Assembly (NCBI GenBank): GCA_002347365.1
Contig: DDWT01000008.1
Location: 1 to 64,000, forward strand
Origin: Actinobacteria bacterium UBA2279
GTDB taxonomy: Bacteria; Actinomycetota; Coriobacteriia; Anaerosomatales; Anaerosomataceae
DNA length: 64,000 bases
Direction: 5' to 3'
Shown here: piece after piece, positions 16,424 through 24,640 of the stretch
How positions within the stretch are numbered: the first letter of the stretch is position 1
How the letters are laid out: the number at the start of each line of letters is the position of its first letter
Notes under the pieces: generated by a model
Told to the model about the DNA's origin: nothing
What the model saw: the letters and a program-made list of their open reading frames with translations, nothing else
Databases searched by the model: none
Program-made: the position numbers and the translations under genes

Positions 16424-18016
16424 TCACCGCTCCGCCAACCACTCATCCAGCGTGTCGACAAGCGTATCGTCATCGACAGGCCGTACCGTCCACTCACCGG
16501 GTGCGGTCACGAGAACGAAACGTACCACCGCATCGCGGTTCTTCTTGTCTGCCAGCATAGCTCTATTCAATGCTTTGGCATCACCGATATCGTCGGACTT
16601 CGGCACGCCAAGCGCATCCAGAAGCTTCGAGATGCGATCTCCGGTCTGTGGCGAAACCCCCAACGTGCGCTCTGCAAGCCTCGCGGCGAATCGCATGCCC
16701 TCTGCTACGGCCACGCCATGGGAGATCGAACCGTAGCCGACGACGTTCTCGATGGCATGACCGAGTGTGTGTCCCAGGTTCAAGCACTCCCGCTGCCCGG
16801 CTTCCCGCTCATCGCCACTGACGACCTCGGCCTTGAAGCGCGCGCACGACACAACGATCTCGCCAAGCACACGCTCGTCGCGGGAGAGTATTCGAGCGGT
16901 CTCGCGTTCCAAACGTGCGACCTCGGCCTCGCCCTGCAGGAGTGCCGTCTTCACTACCTCGACAAGACCGTTTTGCCACTCCGACTCCGGCAGTGTCTGT
17001 AAGATTCCCGTGTCAGATACCACTGCTGTAGGCTGCCAGAAGACACCTGCCAGGTTCTTGCCCGCCGCAAGATCGACGCCCGTCTTTCCACCGATCGAGC
17101 TGTCGACCTGGGCAAGCAACGTCGTAGGGACGTGTACGACAGGGAGGCCACGCATGTACGTAGCCGCGCAGAAGCCCGCAAGATCGCCCACCACGCCTCC
17201 GCCAAGCGCGACGACCGCTGCGCCACGATCCAGCCCACAGTCGGCGAACGCGTTCAGAACGCGCTCCGCCTCACTCCAGCTCTTGGATGCCTCACCGGCC
17301 GGAACCACAACTCGACTGACACGGATGCCGGCGGCCACCAGCGAGGATTCCACGCGTGCGCCCAGCAAGCCCCAGACGTTCGCGTCGGTCACCAGTGCAA
17401 CGTGCCGGGCGCCGGTCGCTTCCACAACGATCGCACCTGTGGAGTCCAAGACCCCGACACCTACGAGGATGTCGTAGCGGTGACTCGCCTGTACCGCGAC
17501 CGTGCTGGCTGAGTTCCCGGAGACCGCTGCAAGTATCTCCTCGACGACGAGGGATGCGCCGCGCCCCGTGGTGTCGACGACATGATCTGCGGTCGCGCGA
17601 TACAGAGAAAGCCGAGCATCGAGTATCGTACGCGCCATCCCCGCGGAATCACCGGCGAGAAGCGGCCTGCCGGATGTGTCTCCGATTCGCGCCACCGCTT
17701 CTTCGGCCGAGACGGCGAGATACACGACTGTGCCGCACTCGCGCATCAGCGCACGATTCTCGTCCCGCAGCACAACCCCGCCGCCGCACGCGATCACGGA
17801 ATCGGGCCCCAGGCACGCAGCGTTCAGTGCATCATTCTCCAACTCGCGAAACGCATCCTCACCGTCTGTTTCGAAGATATCTCGAATCTGAAGGCCTCTG
17901 CGCTTCTCTATGTCCAGGTCGAGATCGGCGAGCGGAAGACCCAGCCGTTGCGAGAGCATTCGGCCCACGGTGGACTTACCTGCGCCCATGAACCCTATCA
18001 GGAAGATGTGGCTCAC
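16424..18016 (-). CDS. aroKB: Shikimate kinase/3-dehydroquinate synthase fusion
   Basis: 530-residue bifunctional enzyme. Residues 1 to about 165 are shikimate kinase with P-loop GFMGAGKSTVG and ACGGGVVLR. Residues about 175-530 are 3-dehydroquinate synthase with NAD-binding LGGGVVGDLAGF, PTTLLAQVDSSIGGKTGVD and the zinc histidine block LNLGHTLGHAIE. The GTG start overlaps the aroC stop by 4 bp. It supplies the second and fifth steps of the shikimate route from one polypeptide, equivalent to the usual separate aroK and aroB next to aroC. Confidence 0.95.
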   Translation of the reverse strand: MSHIFLIGFMGAGKSTVGRMLSQRLGLPLADLDLDIEKRRGLQIRDIFETDGEDAFRELENDALNAACLGPDSVIACGGGVVLRDENRALMRECGTVVYLAVSAEEAVARIGDTSGRPLLAGDSAGMARTILDARLSLYRATADHVVDTTGRGASLVVEEILAAVSGNSASTVAVQASHRYDILVGVGVLDSTGAIVVEATGARHVALVTDANVWGLLGARVESSLVAAGIRVSRVVVPAGEASKSWSEAERVLNAFADCGLDRGAAVVALGGGVVGDLAGFCAATYMRGLPVVHVPTTLLAQVDSSIGGKTGVDLAAGKNLAGVFWQPTAVVSDTGILQTLPESEWQNGLVEVVKTALLQGEAEVARLERETARILSRDERVLGEIVVSCARFKAEVVSGDEREAGQRECLNLGHTLGHAIENVVGYGSISHGVAVAEGMRFAARLAERTLGVSPQTGDRISKLLDALGVPKSDDIGDAKALNRAMLADKKNRDAVVRFVLVTAPGEWTVRPVDDDTLVDTLDEWLAER

Positions 18017-19161
18017 CGAGCGATCCTCTCGCGATAGGCCTCAAGAGCGGCACTCATGTCCGAAAGACAGTCGCGCCCGAACTTGTCCATGTACGCATCG
18101 GCGAGCACGAGGGCAACCTCAGCCTCGGCAACGACACCTGCTGCAGGCACCGCGCATACATCTGAGCGCTCCTTCGCAGCATCAACCGACTCAAGGGTAT
18201 CGATATCGACACTGGCCAGCGGTCGCATCAACGTCGGAATCGGCTTCATTGCCACCCTTGCGATGAGTGGCTGACCGTTGCTCATTCCGCCTTCGACACC
18301 ACCCGCGTGGTTGGTCGCACGTGTGATTCCCACTCCCGGTTCATACACAATGGCATCGTGCACCTGAGATCCGGGTCGTCCCGCCACCGCAAAGCCATCG
18401 CCGAACTCCACACCCTTGATCGCGGGAATCGACAGGAGTGCCCCACCCAACCGGGCGTCGAGACGCTGCCGGGCCTCTGCGTACTCCCCGAGGCCGGGCA
18501 CAAGACCGGTTACGCGAACCACACACACGCCGCCCAGGCTCTCACCCGCCGACGAAGCTGCATCGATTGCCGCCCGCATGGCCTGGCTGACCATTGCGTC
18601 CGGACATCGCACGTCACTGGACTCGACACTGCGCGCTGAAACGGATTCAGGATCCGCGACGCACGAGACTGCGCCGATGCTCTCGACGTAGGACATGACC
18701 TCCACACCGAGAGCAGACAACAGCGCTCTGGCGATCGCACCGGCACCTACGCGTGCAGCCGTCTCACGTGCGCTTGCGCGCTCCAGGATGTCGCGGACAT
18801 CATCCGAACCCGTCTTCTGGCACCCGGCGAGATCGGCATGCCCGGGCCGAGGGGAAGTGACGCGCTCCGCATCCGCCGGGCGGGGCCCTGATACCGCCAT
18901 GACATCCAGCCAGTTGTCCCAGTCTCTGTTCGAGATGCTAAGGGCCACAGGGCTACCGATCGTCTTTCCGAAACGCACCCCGGACACGATCAGCGCACGA
19001 TCGGTCTCGATACGCATACGCCCGCCGCGCCCGTACCCGACCTGGCGGCGCGCAAGATCCCGGTCAATCATCGTGCTGTCGATGGGTATCCCAGCCGGAA
19101 CGTCGGACACGATGGTCACGAGCGCCTTGCCGTGGGACTCACCTGCGGTAACGTAGCGCAT
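18013..19161 (-). CDS. aroC: Chorismate synthase
   Basis: 382-residue FMN-dependent enzyme that makes chorismate from EPSP. Blocks: YVTAGESHGKAL at the start, RPGHADLAGCQKTG, DDVRDILERASARETAARV and ITRATNHAGGVEGGMSNG. The ATG at 19161 has GGGAGAG 4-5 bases upstream and leads directly into the family N terminus; an in-frame GTG 15 bp upstream is less likely. It begins the shikimate operon, isolated from the pilus operon by a hairpin and preceded by its own promoter-like element. Confidence 0.96.
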   Translation of the reverse strand: MRYVTAGESHGKALVTIVSDVPAGIPIDSTMIDRDLARRQVGYGRGGRMRIETDRALIVSGVRFGKTIGSPVALSISNRDWDNWLDVMAVSGPRPADAERVTSPRPGHADLAGCQKTGSDDVRDILERASARETAARVGAGAIARALLSALGVEVMSYVESIGAVSCVADPESVSARSVESSDVRCPDAMVSQAMRAAIDAASSAGESLGGVCVVRVTGLVPGLGEYAEARQRLDARLGGALLSIPAIKGVEFGDGFAVAGRPGSQVHDAIVYEPGVGITRATNHAGGVEGGMSNGQPLIARVAMKPIPTLMRPLASVDIDTLESVDAAKERSDVCAVPAAGVVAEAEVALVLADAYMDKFGRDCLSDMSAALEAYRERIAR

Positions 19162-19190
19162 ATGCTCTCCCGTCACTTACTGGTGTGAAG

Positions 19191-19199
19191 ATTCTATCA
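19191..19199 (-). promoter_or_regulatory. Extended -10 promoter for aroC operon
   Basis: TGATAGAAT on the - strand: TG-N plus TAGAAT, five of six matches to TATAAT. Predicted start near 19184 gives a leader of about 23 nt with the aroC ribosome-binding site. It lies just after the pilus operon terminator, the expected position. No clear -35, as is common for extended -10 promoters. Confidence 0.5.
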
Positions 19200-19229
19200 C
19201 CGGCGGCATGGACCGCCCTCCCATAAAGC

Positions 19230-19256
19230 ACAAGCGCCGCATCAGGCGGCGCTTGT
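19230..19256 (-). terminator. Hairpin terminator of the pilus operon
   Basis: Perfect 11 bp inverted repeat (ACAAGCGCCGC with its complement) around a 5-base loop, 22 bp after the stop of the PilP-like gene. The - strand continues GCTTTATGG, so the U tract is weak. It separates pilus transcription from the aroC promoter. Confidence 0.7.
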
Positions 19257-19278
19257 CAAAGTCATTCGTTCGGAGAAG

Positions 19279-19884
19279 TTACTTGGTTATACCTTGACCC
19301 ACCGTCAATACGACCCGCGTATCCCCGAACAGCATCACCGCAGAGCCATCACTCACCGTGACGACCTGCCACGGAGAATCACCCACACGATCGCCATCGC
19401 CGAGGGTGTAGGTCACCCCGTCGAGCGAGAACTCAGCCATCCACGCACTGTCCTGCAGAAACGTCCTGGTCAAATACAGCGTTCCTGTGGTCGTCGTGTT
19501 CGCAGTGTCGGGATCGCTCGTCGTGGTGGTGGTCGTGTCGACCGACAACACGATCAGTGGCTCGAATATGTCGCGGAATGTGAAGACCTCGGCATTCGCG
19601 ACCGCCTCGGCCGGTCCGCTCGCAACAGTCTCAGTAGTCTCGACGGTCGCCGCGGGCGGGCTTGGATCGATGGTGACATCAACCTGGTCGGCGACGGACT
19701 TGCCGAAGACGAACACAACCAGGACGATCACGATACCGGCGATAACGGCGAGAGCGCCGAGAGCCGCGGCGATGATCACTACCTTGCTACTCCCTGCAGA
19801 GAGAAACGACTTCTTCTCAGAGGGCGCGGCTGGCACCGGCTCAACGTCGACCGGCGTGCTGGCTGTGGGCTCGAGTTCACTCAT
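19279..19884 (-). CDS. PilP-like membrane-anchored pilus protein
   Basis: 201 residues: a Pro/Glu-rich cytoplasmic N terminus (1-30), one membrane segment (about 34-60), a low-complexity linker rich in Thr, and a C-terminal beta domain (about 100-200). TFRDIFEPL, GTLYL and the GDGDRVGDSPWQVVTV stretch resemble the homology region of PilP/GspC. Its place right after pilM, pilN and pilO supports a PilP role. PilP is a lipoprotein that docks to the PilQ secretin in Gram-negatives; this protein has a membrane helix instead and no secretin gene is nearby. Family call is inference. Confidence 0.6.
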   Translation of the reverse strand: MSELEPTASTPVDVEPVPAAPSEKKSFLSAGSSKVVIIAAALGALAVIAGIVIVLVVFVFGKSVADQVDVTIDPSPPAATVETTETVASGPAEAVANAEVFTFRDIFEPLIVLSVDTTTTTTSDPDTANTTTTGTLYLTRTFLQDSAWMAEFSLDGVTYTLGDGDRVGDSPWQVVTVSDGSAVMLFGDTRVVLTVGQGITK

Positions 19885-19899
19885 CTCCGCTCCCCTCCT

Positions 19900-20487
19900 C
19901 TACTGTGCTGTCGCAGGTGCGGGCGTGTTCATCACGTAGACCTCAAGAGACATCTGAGTAGCTATGTAGGACGTGACGTCTCCCGCAGCATCGGTCTCTT
20001 CCACTCGACTGAAGGTCCCAGCCGTTGTTCGGACGCCGCGCTGCAACTTCTGGACCTTCCGCGTGTACTCGATGACGTCGGCCCAGTCGCCCTGTAGCAC
20101 GAGGGTGAGCGGCATGACGCTGTACGCGGGGTTATCAACAGAGACGCTCGGCGCGCCGGGAGTGATCTGCACGAAATCGAGCCCGGATGCGTTGGCGGTA
20201 TCTTGCAGTTCGATGATCACCGAAGGGAGCTGCGGTGACTCCGGGATCTGGTTGGCTATCGACATCAGTTCCACTTCGTTACTCGCCGCCCGTGCCTTCG
20301 CGCTTAGCCGACGTTCAACGAGCGCGTTCGCCGTCTGCAGCTGCATATCCGCGTCAAGCAGCTGAACATCGATATCCGCGGCCTTCTGGAACATAGGCAT
20401 GATGCCGAACACCACCACAGCGGCAGAAATCGCGAGGATAAGCACGCCTGCGATGATGAGCTGGTTTGTCGAAGAGAGCCTGTTCAT
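19900..20487 (-). CDS. pilO: Type IV pilus assembly protein PilO
   Basis: 195 residues: one membrane segment (about 12-32, IIAGVLILAISAAVVVFGI), a coiled coil (about 40-85) and a C-terminal ferredoxin-like domain including LTLVLQGDWADVIEYTRKVQ. PilO pairs with PilN in the inner-membrane alignment complex. I chose the ATG at 20487 because the upstream part of the long frame overlaps pilN and looks non-coding. 14 bp after pilN. Confidence 0.85.
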   Translation of the reverse strand: MNRLSSTNQLIIAGVLILAISAAVVVFGIMPMFQKAADIDVQLLDADMQLQTANALVERRLSAKARAASNEVELMSIANQIPESPQLPSVIIELQDTANASGLDFVQITPGAPSVSVDNPAYSVMPLTLVLQGDWADVIEYTRKVQKLQRGVRTTAGTFSRVEETDAAGDVTSYIATQMSLEVYVMNTPAPATAQ

Positions 20488-20501
20488 CTTCTGCCTGCCA
20501 T

Positions 20502-21110
20502 CTACGGGGTAGTCGATGTCGAAGGAGTCGCGGACGCATCCAGAGAAGAGCCAACCTGTGCGGTGGCCGAGAACTGGATCACGGGATCTTCCAGGTAGCT
20601 GGTCTTGACCGAGTTGGACAGCCACACGTCGAACAGACCGTCCAGATCCGCCAGTCGCACCAGCAGTTTCGCAATCGTCTTGTGCCCGTAATCAGGGGAG
20701 TCAGTGCCACTGTCCAGCGCAAAGCCCTCCACGCCCAACCCTGACTCTTGTCCCCATGCCATCGAGGTGATCCATATGTCCGTGGGCATCACGAGCGAGA
20801 GTTCATCGAACAGCTTCGCCCAGTTCTTCCGGCCGGCGAGCGCCGCTTCGGCGATCGCCTTTCGCGCTTGAAGGTCCTGCTCCTTCTGCTCGAAGACAGC
20901 CAGCATGTCAGCTTTCGCCTGAGTGGCCTGTATCTCCTGGAGGCGAACGTCGAGATCCTGCTGTTTCGCGTCAACGCGCATGTAAGAGAAGACCCACACG
21001 ACTCCCAACACCGCGAAGATGAGGACTGCCGCGATAGCGACGTAGATGATCCGGCGTTCCGCACGTCGCTTCTCGAGTATCTCAGGAGGAAGCAGGTTGA
21101 TTCGCATCAT
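20502..21110 (-). CDS. pilN: Type IV pilus assembly protein PilN
   Basis: 202 residues beginning MMRINLLPPEILEKR; the short INLLPPE motif is the conserved peptide that binds a groove of PilM. A membrane segment (about 21-43) and a coiled coil precede the extracytoplasmic domain, and the last 20 residues are Ser/Thr/Pro-rich. The start overlaps the pilM stop, so production of the two partners is coupled. Confidence 0.92.
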   Translation of the reverse strand: MMRINLLPPEILEKRRAERRIIYVAIAAVLIFAVLGVVWVFSYMRVDAKQQDLDVRLQEIQATQAKADMLAVFEQKEQDLQARKAIAEAALAGRKNWAKLFDELSLVMPTDIWITSMAWGQESGLGVEGFALDSGTDSPDYGHKTIAKLLVRLADLDGLFDVWLSNSVKTSYLEDPVIQFSATAQVGSSLDASATPSTSTTP

Positions 21111-22231
21111 GACTGCAGACCTCCCATCGCAAGGCCAATGGCCACGACGCTACCGTAGCTATCGGATGTGACCGCCTGCTGCGATCCACTGACCGGTTTG
21201 ACATAGGCCAACGGATCGCCGATCTCCACCTTGGCCTGCAGACCCTTCTCAAGGTAACCGGCCAGATTCTTGAGCTGCGCACCACTGCCGGTCAGTAGGA
21301 TTCTCTGGATGGTTCGCACCTGGGCGGTCTGAGTCAGGTAGTAGTCAAGAGACCTGCGAACCTCAGCTATGAACTTGTTGACCTCGCGCTCGAGGGACTC
21401 TTGCACGGGCTGTACGAGCGAAGGATCGATACCTTCAGGGACATCGCTCATCCCCGACTCGACATCGGGCAGTCCCACCTGCAATTTGAGGGCTTCAGCT
21501 TCATCGAACGTCAGATTCATGACGTTGGCGATGGCCTGGGTGAACTGATTGCCTGCCAGAGACGAGATGCGGTTGAAGCGTGGCACACCTCGCTCGACAA
21601 CCGTGATGTTCGTGATTCCCGAAGAGATGTGAATGACTCCGACAGCCGCACCCTCATCCGCGGAGGCCACGACCGGCTGACCCATACCCATCAGGGCACG
21701 AACGATCGCGAACGACGACACATCGATCTGCGTCAGCTTCAGTCCGGCACCCTCGACAGCAGCGACGGCATTCCCGATCATGTCTCGGTGCGCCGCAACG
21801 AGCAGCACTTCCATCATGTGCTCGTCACTCGGGGTCATGTAGTCACCGATGATCTGGAAGTCAAGGATGGACTCCTCGACGGCCATCGGTATGTAGTCTT
21901 GAGCCTGGTACTGGATCGCACCCTCGAGTTCCGTGCGTTCCATGTACGGCAGATCGATCAAACGAACGATAACCTTCTGATTGGCAACGCCGATGGCGAC
22001 ATTCTTGCCCCGTACGTTGCTCCGGCGCTGCAGTTCCTTGATCGCTGAGGTGACCGCGTCAACATCCACGATCTCGCCCTCAACGACGGCGCCCATCGGA
22101 ATATCCACACGCCCGTATCCGGACAGCTCAAAACCCGCGCCGGCAGGTTTGACCTGCGCGACCCGAATATGATCAGTGCCGATATCCAATCCGATCGCCG
22201 CTGAGCTGCCACCGAAGGAGATCGAGCCCAA
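21107..22231 (-). CDS. pilM: Type IV pilus assembly ATPase-fold protein PilM
   Basis: 374-residue cytoplasmic actin-fold protein. Phosphate-1 motif IGLDIGTDHIRVAQ, a 1C-like domain with ELEGAIQYQAQDYIP, and the phosphate-2/adenosine regions VIHISSGITNITVV and ILLTGSGAQLKNLAGYLEKG. The start is TTG at 22231 with a perfect AAGGAGG 6 bases upstream. PilM anchors the PilN-PilO complex to the cytoplasmic side. A 212 bp gap upstream of it is the largest in the pilus locus. Confidence 0.94.
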   Translation of the reverse strand: MGSISFGGSSAAIGLDIGTDHIRVAQVKPAGAGFELSGYGRVDIPMGAVVEGEIVDVDAVTSAIKELQRRSNVRGKNVAIGVANQKVIVRLIDLPYMERTELEGAIQYQAQDYIPMAVEESILDFQIIGDYMTPSDEHMMEVLLVAAHRDMIGNAVAAVEGAGLKLTQIDVSSFAIVRALMGMGQPVVASADEGAAVGVIHISSGITNITVVERGVPRFNRISSLAGNQFTQAIANVMNLTFDEAEALKLQVGLPDVESGMSDVPEGIDPSLVQPVQESLEREVNKFIAEVRRSLDYYLTQTAQVRTIQRILLTGSGAQLKNLAGYLEKGLQAKVEIGDPLAYVKPVSGSQQAVTSDSYGSVVAIGLAMGGLQS

Positions 22232-22304
22232 GGGAGGCCTCCTTCTTACATTGCCACGACAAGGCTTCGACTATTGGTACGAGTTGCGACGTTCCCCTTG
22301 CTGG

Positions 22305-22310
22305 ATAGTA
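22305..22310 (-). promoter_or_regulatory. Possible promoter in the gap before pilM
   Basis: The 212 bp gap 22232-22443 contains no gene. TACTAT (four of six) with a poor CTGAAC 18 bp upstream is the best promoter candidate; a TTGACA at about 22400 on the same strand has no -10 at correct distance. I see no riboswitch in the gap. Confidence 0.25.
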
Positions 22311-22443
22311 CCACAGATTGCGTGACGGTTCAGTTGAATGTGAATGAGCCTGCAAGCTACATCAGTGAACATCGAATCGCACTTATACCTGTATTGTCAA
22401 CAAGTGGGCGACGTCGCACCTACAACGCCCAAACCGCTACTCC

Positions 22444-24045
22444 TCAGTACCGGGTCCAGAGACTCGGCATCATGAGCCCACCACCCGAGCCCGGCAGTGA
22501 CTCCGGAAGGTAATCAGGCAGATACGGATTCGTCACCAGCCAGAGATTGTTTCTGCCTCCGAAGATCTTGTTGGTGATGACCGAACCACTCATGAAAAGC
22601 TTCTCGGGAATCGTCACGGACTCACCGGCATAGAAGGCGCCGCTCACATCCGCCTTGGTGTCCCGGATAGTGTCGACATCCGTCTCGTTCGGGGAAACAC
22701 CTCCGCCTTCAGGAGTGTTGGCGGTGAACACGATGTCCGTGGGCGAGACAAGGCCGAGCGCCCACTCGCGCTCACGAGATTGCGGGGCGGTGCCAGCTGG
22801 CCGCATCAGACCGTTAACGGTAATGGCGCCGTTCGCGACAATGGTGCCATTACCGATGTACTCAATGCTCGTATCGAGGGTGAACGGACCGTCGATGAAT
22901 ACCGTCCCTTCGACGAAGAGTATCTTGCGTGCGGCGTCCCATGCGAAGTCATCGTGGATGTTGTTCGCGTACAGACCTACGGGGTAGCCCGCCAGCACAG
23001 CGCCGCTGGCATTCGTCGTCACACCATTCGTAGTGTTCGTGGAGCCCCAGAACCCGAACGACGGCGTGGCAAGGCCAATGGTGAGCCCATGGGTTCCCTC
23101 ACCGCTACTCGCGATCTGAGGACCTCCAGCATCCACCACACCGATGTACTTGTAATTCGGATTCGTACTGTCAGCACTTGCGCGGGTGTACGTTGGCTGG
23201 AACATCGTTGCGTAGCTGGTGGGCGTCCCGCCGGTGGTCTCCATGTTCACAACGGTTCCGCGAGACAGGGAGCCCATGTTGTTGTCAACGGACTCGGCAA
23301 CAGCTCTGCTCGCCCAGGACTCCAGGTCAGTCTGTGTGATAGCCGGGATGGAGATATCGGGAACCGCGCGCGATATCTTCCCGATGAACACCTTCGTTCC
23401 CCCACTCTTCGCCGCTGCCGCCTCTAGATCAGCTGTATCGCCATCGCAGAACAAGTCCACGGGCTCACCGGACAGACCGAATTTGCCCTGGAGATATGAG
23501 CAGTCACCGTCCTTGACGAACAGCGGTCCTTCGGCCACATACATCGAAGCTGATAGGGTGAAGCTGTTGCGCATGTAGAACGGCCCGACGACGTTTGAAC
23601 TGCCGGTGAACTTGTTCGCTCCGCTCACCAGTGAGTCCAGCCCTGCCCCTGCGAAGTTCATCTTCCACAGGTTCATGTAGTAGAACTCCTGGGCAACGCG
23701 CTCGATCGAGCCGTCGCGGCCGGTGCCCGTCGAGACCAGCCTGTACTGGTCGCCCCCGATATCCTCAATTGTGATCTCGAATGTACCGTCCTCCGTTGAA
23801 CCGGCCTTTGGGTATGTATCGCTCAGACTGGAGTCCGTGAACGTCGCCATCTCTGTGTCAAGACCGGACACGGCCGCACGAAACGCCATCGTCTCATCCT
23901 CGACGCGCTTGGAATCCAACAGCGCCTGTTGGGCAATGGCGAATGAACCCACCGCCAGCACCGTGATCACAGCAATCACTCCGAGCACGGTGATCATCGC
24001 CACGCCCGCATCGTCCCGCATGCGACCTCTGATACCCTGGCTCAT
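22444..24045 (-). CDS. Large PilX-like pilus protein
   Basis: 533 residues. The N terminus has a PilX-type membrane helix (GVAMITVLGVIAVITVLAVG) without the classical GFTLIE cleavage site. A long extracellular part follows, rich in Gly, Thr and Asn, with beta-helix-like stretches such as GNGTIVANGAITVNG, recalling PilX-associated polymer-forming domains. Probably a minor pilus component or tip/adhesion factor; no specific function can be assigned. The ATG at 24045 has GGAGGAG 5 bases upstream. It is next to two other prepilin-like genes. Confidence 0.7.
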   Translation of the reverse strand: MSQGIRGRMRDDAGVAMITVLGVIAVITVLAVGSFAIAQQALLDSKRVEDETMAFRAAVSGLDTEMATFTDSSLSDTYPKAGSTEDGTFEITIEDIGGDQYRLVSTGTGRDGSIERVAQEFYYMNLWKMNFAGAGLDSLVSGANKFTGSSNVVGPFYMRNSFTLSASMYVAEGPLFVKDGDCSYLQGKFGLSGEPVDLFCDGDTADLEAAAAKSGGTKVFIGKISRAVPDISIPAITQTDLESWASRAVAESVDNNMGSLSRGTVVNMETTGGTPTSYATMFQPTYTRASADSTNPNYKYIGVVDAGGPQIASSGEGTHGLTIGLATPSFGFWGSTNTTNGVTTNASGAVLAGYPVGLYANNIHDDFAWDAARKILFVEGTVFIDGPFTLDTSIEYIGNGTIVANGAITVNGLMRPAGTAPQSREREWALGLVSPTDIVFTANTPEGGGVSPNETDVDTIRDTKADVSGAFYAGESVTIPEKLFMSGSVITNKIFGGRNNLWLVTNPYLPDYLPESLPGSGGGLMMPSLWTRY

Positions 24046-24067
24046 TGCGACTCCTCCATCTTCTGGA

Positions 24068-24640
24068 TCACTGACTCCGGAACGAGACGGTCCTGGAGTC
24101 CGAGAAACGTTTACCCTCATGCTCGGTGACAATCGTGATCTTCACACTGCGAGCGCCACTTGCGTAGTTCGCCGGGTTCGCAATCACGCCGCCGCCACCG
24201 TCGTAGTACGTGAACAGGGGCACACCCGCTTCGATGTTGTAGTTGTCGTACGAGTAGGCAAATGAAGTGAAACTGGGGGGTACCGCCACGTTGCGTGAGA
24301 ACACCAGGCGGTGGTCAGACGTGACCTCGATGATGTTGTTCTCAGCGACTCCGTCATTGTTTCGGTCGGTGTCGAAGGCCAGCAGATAGTCCGTGGGGTT
24401 GAGCACGCGTCCGCCAAGAAACCCCGTTCGTATGTTGTACTGCTGCATCACAAGACGCTCAGCTTCAAGAAGAGGGACCCCTATCTCCTGAGATGTCAGG
24501 GATTCCCTGTCACTCAGACTTGCGCCCTGCGAGACCACCGAGTATCCAAGCCACGCGATGCCCAGGATGATGCCCAGCAGGCCGATCACCACGAGGAGTT
24601 CGGAGAGGGTGAATCCTTCATCTCGAGTACAACGGGTCAT
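24068..24640 (-). CDS. Type IV prepilin-like protein (PilW-type)
   Basis: 190 residues. Prepilin signal CTRDEGFTLSELLVVIGLLG: cleavage after Gly with Glu at +5, then the hydrophobic helix. The rest is an extracellular domain with DTDRNNDGVAENN, a possible calcium-binding loop. The start ATG overlaps the stop of the upstream gene by 4 bp (ATGA). Probably a minor pilin needed for initiation of pilus assembly. Confidence 0.85.
   Translation of the reverse strand: MTRCTRDEGFTLSELLVVIGLLGIILGIAWLGYSVVSQGASLSDRESLTSQEIGVPLLEAERLVMQQYNIRTGFLGGRVLNPTDYLLAFDTDRNNDGVAENNIIEVTSDHRLVFSRNVAVPPSFTSFAYSYDNYNIEAGVPLFTYYDGGGGVIANPANYASGARSVKITIVTEHEGKRFSDSRTVSFRSQ

Noticed and set aside
22232..22443. Possible cyclic di-GMP riboswitch before the pilus genes
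   Set aside because: The conserved ACGCAAAG core and the tetraloop receptor pattern of the GEMM-I class are absent; the gap 35697-35825 was also checked and only a small GC hairpin was seen.
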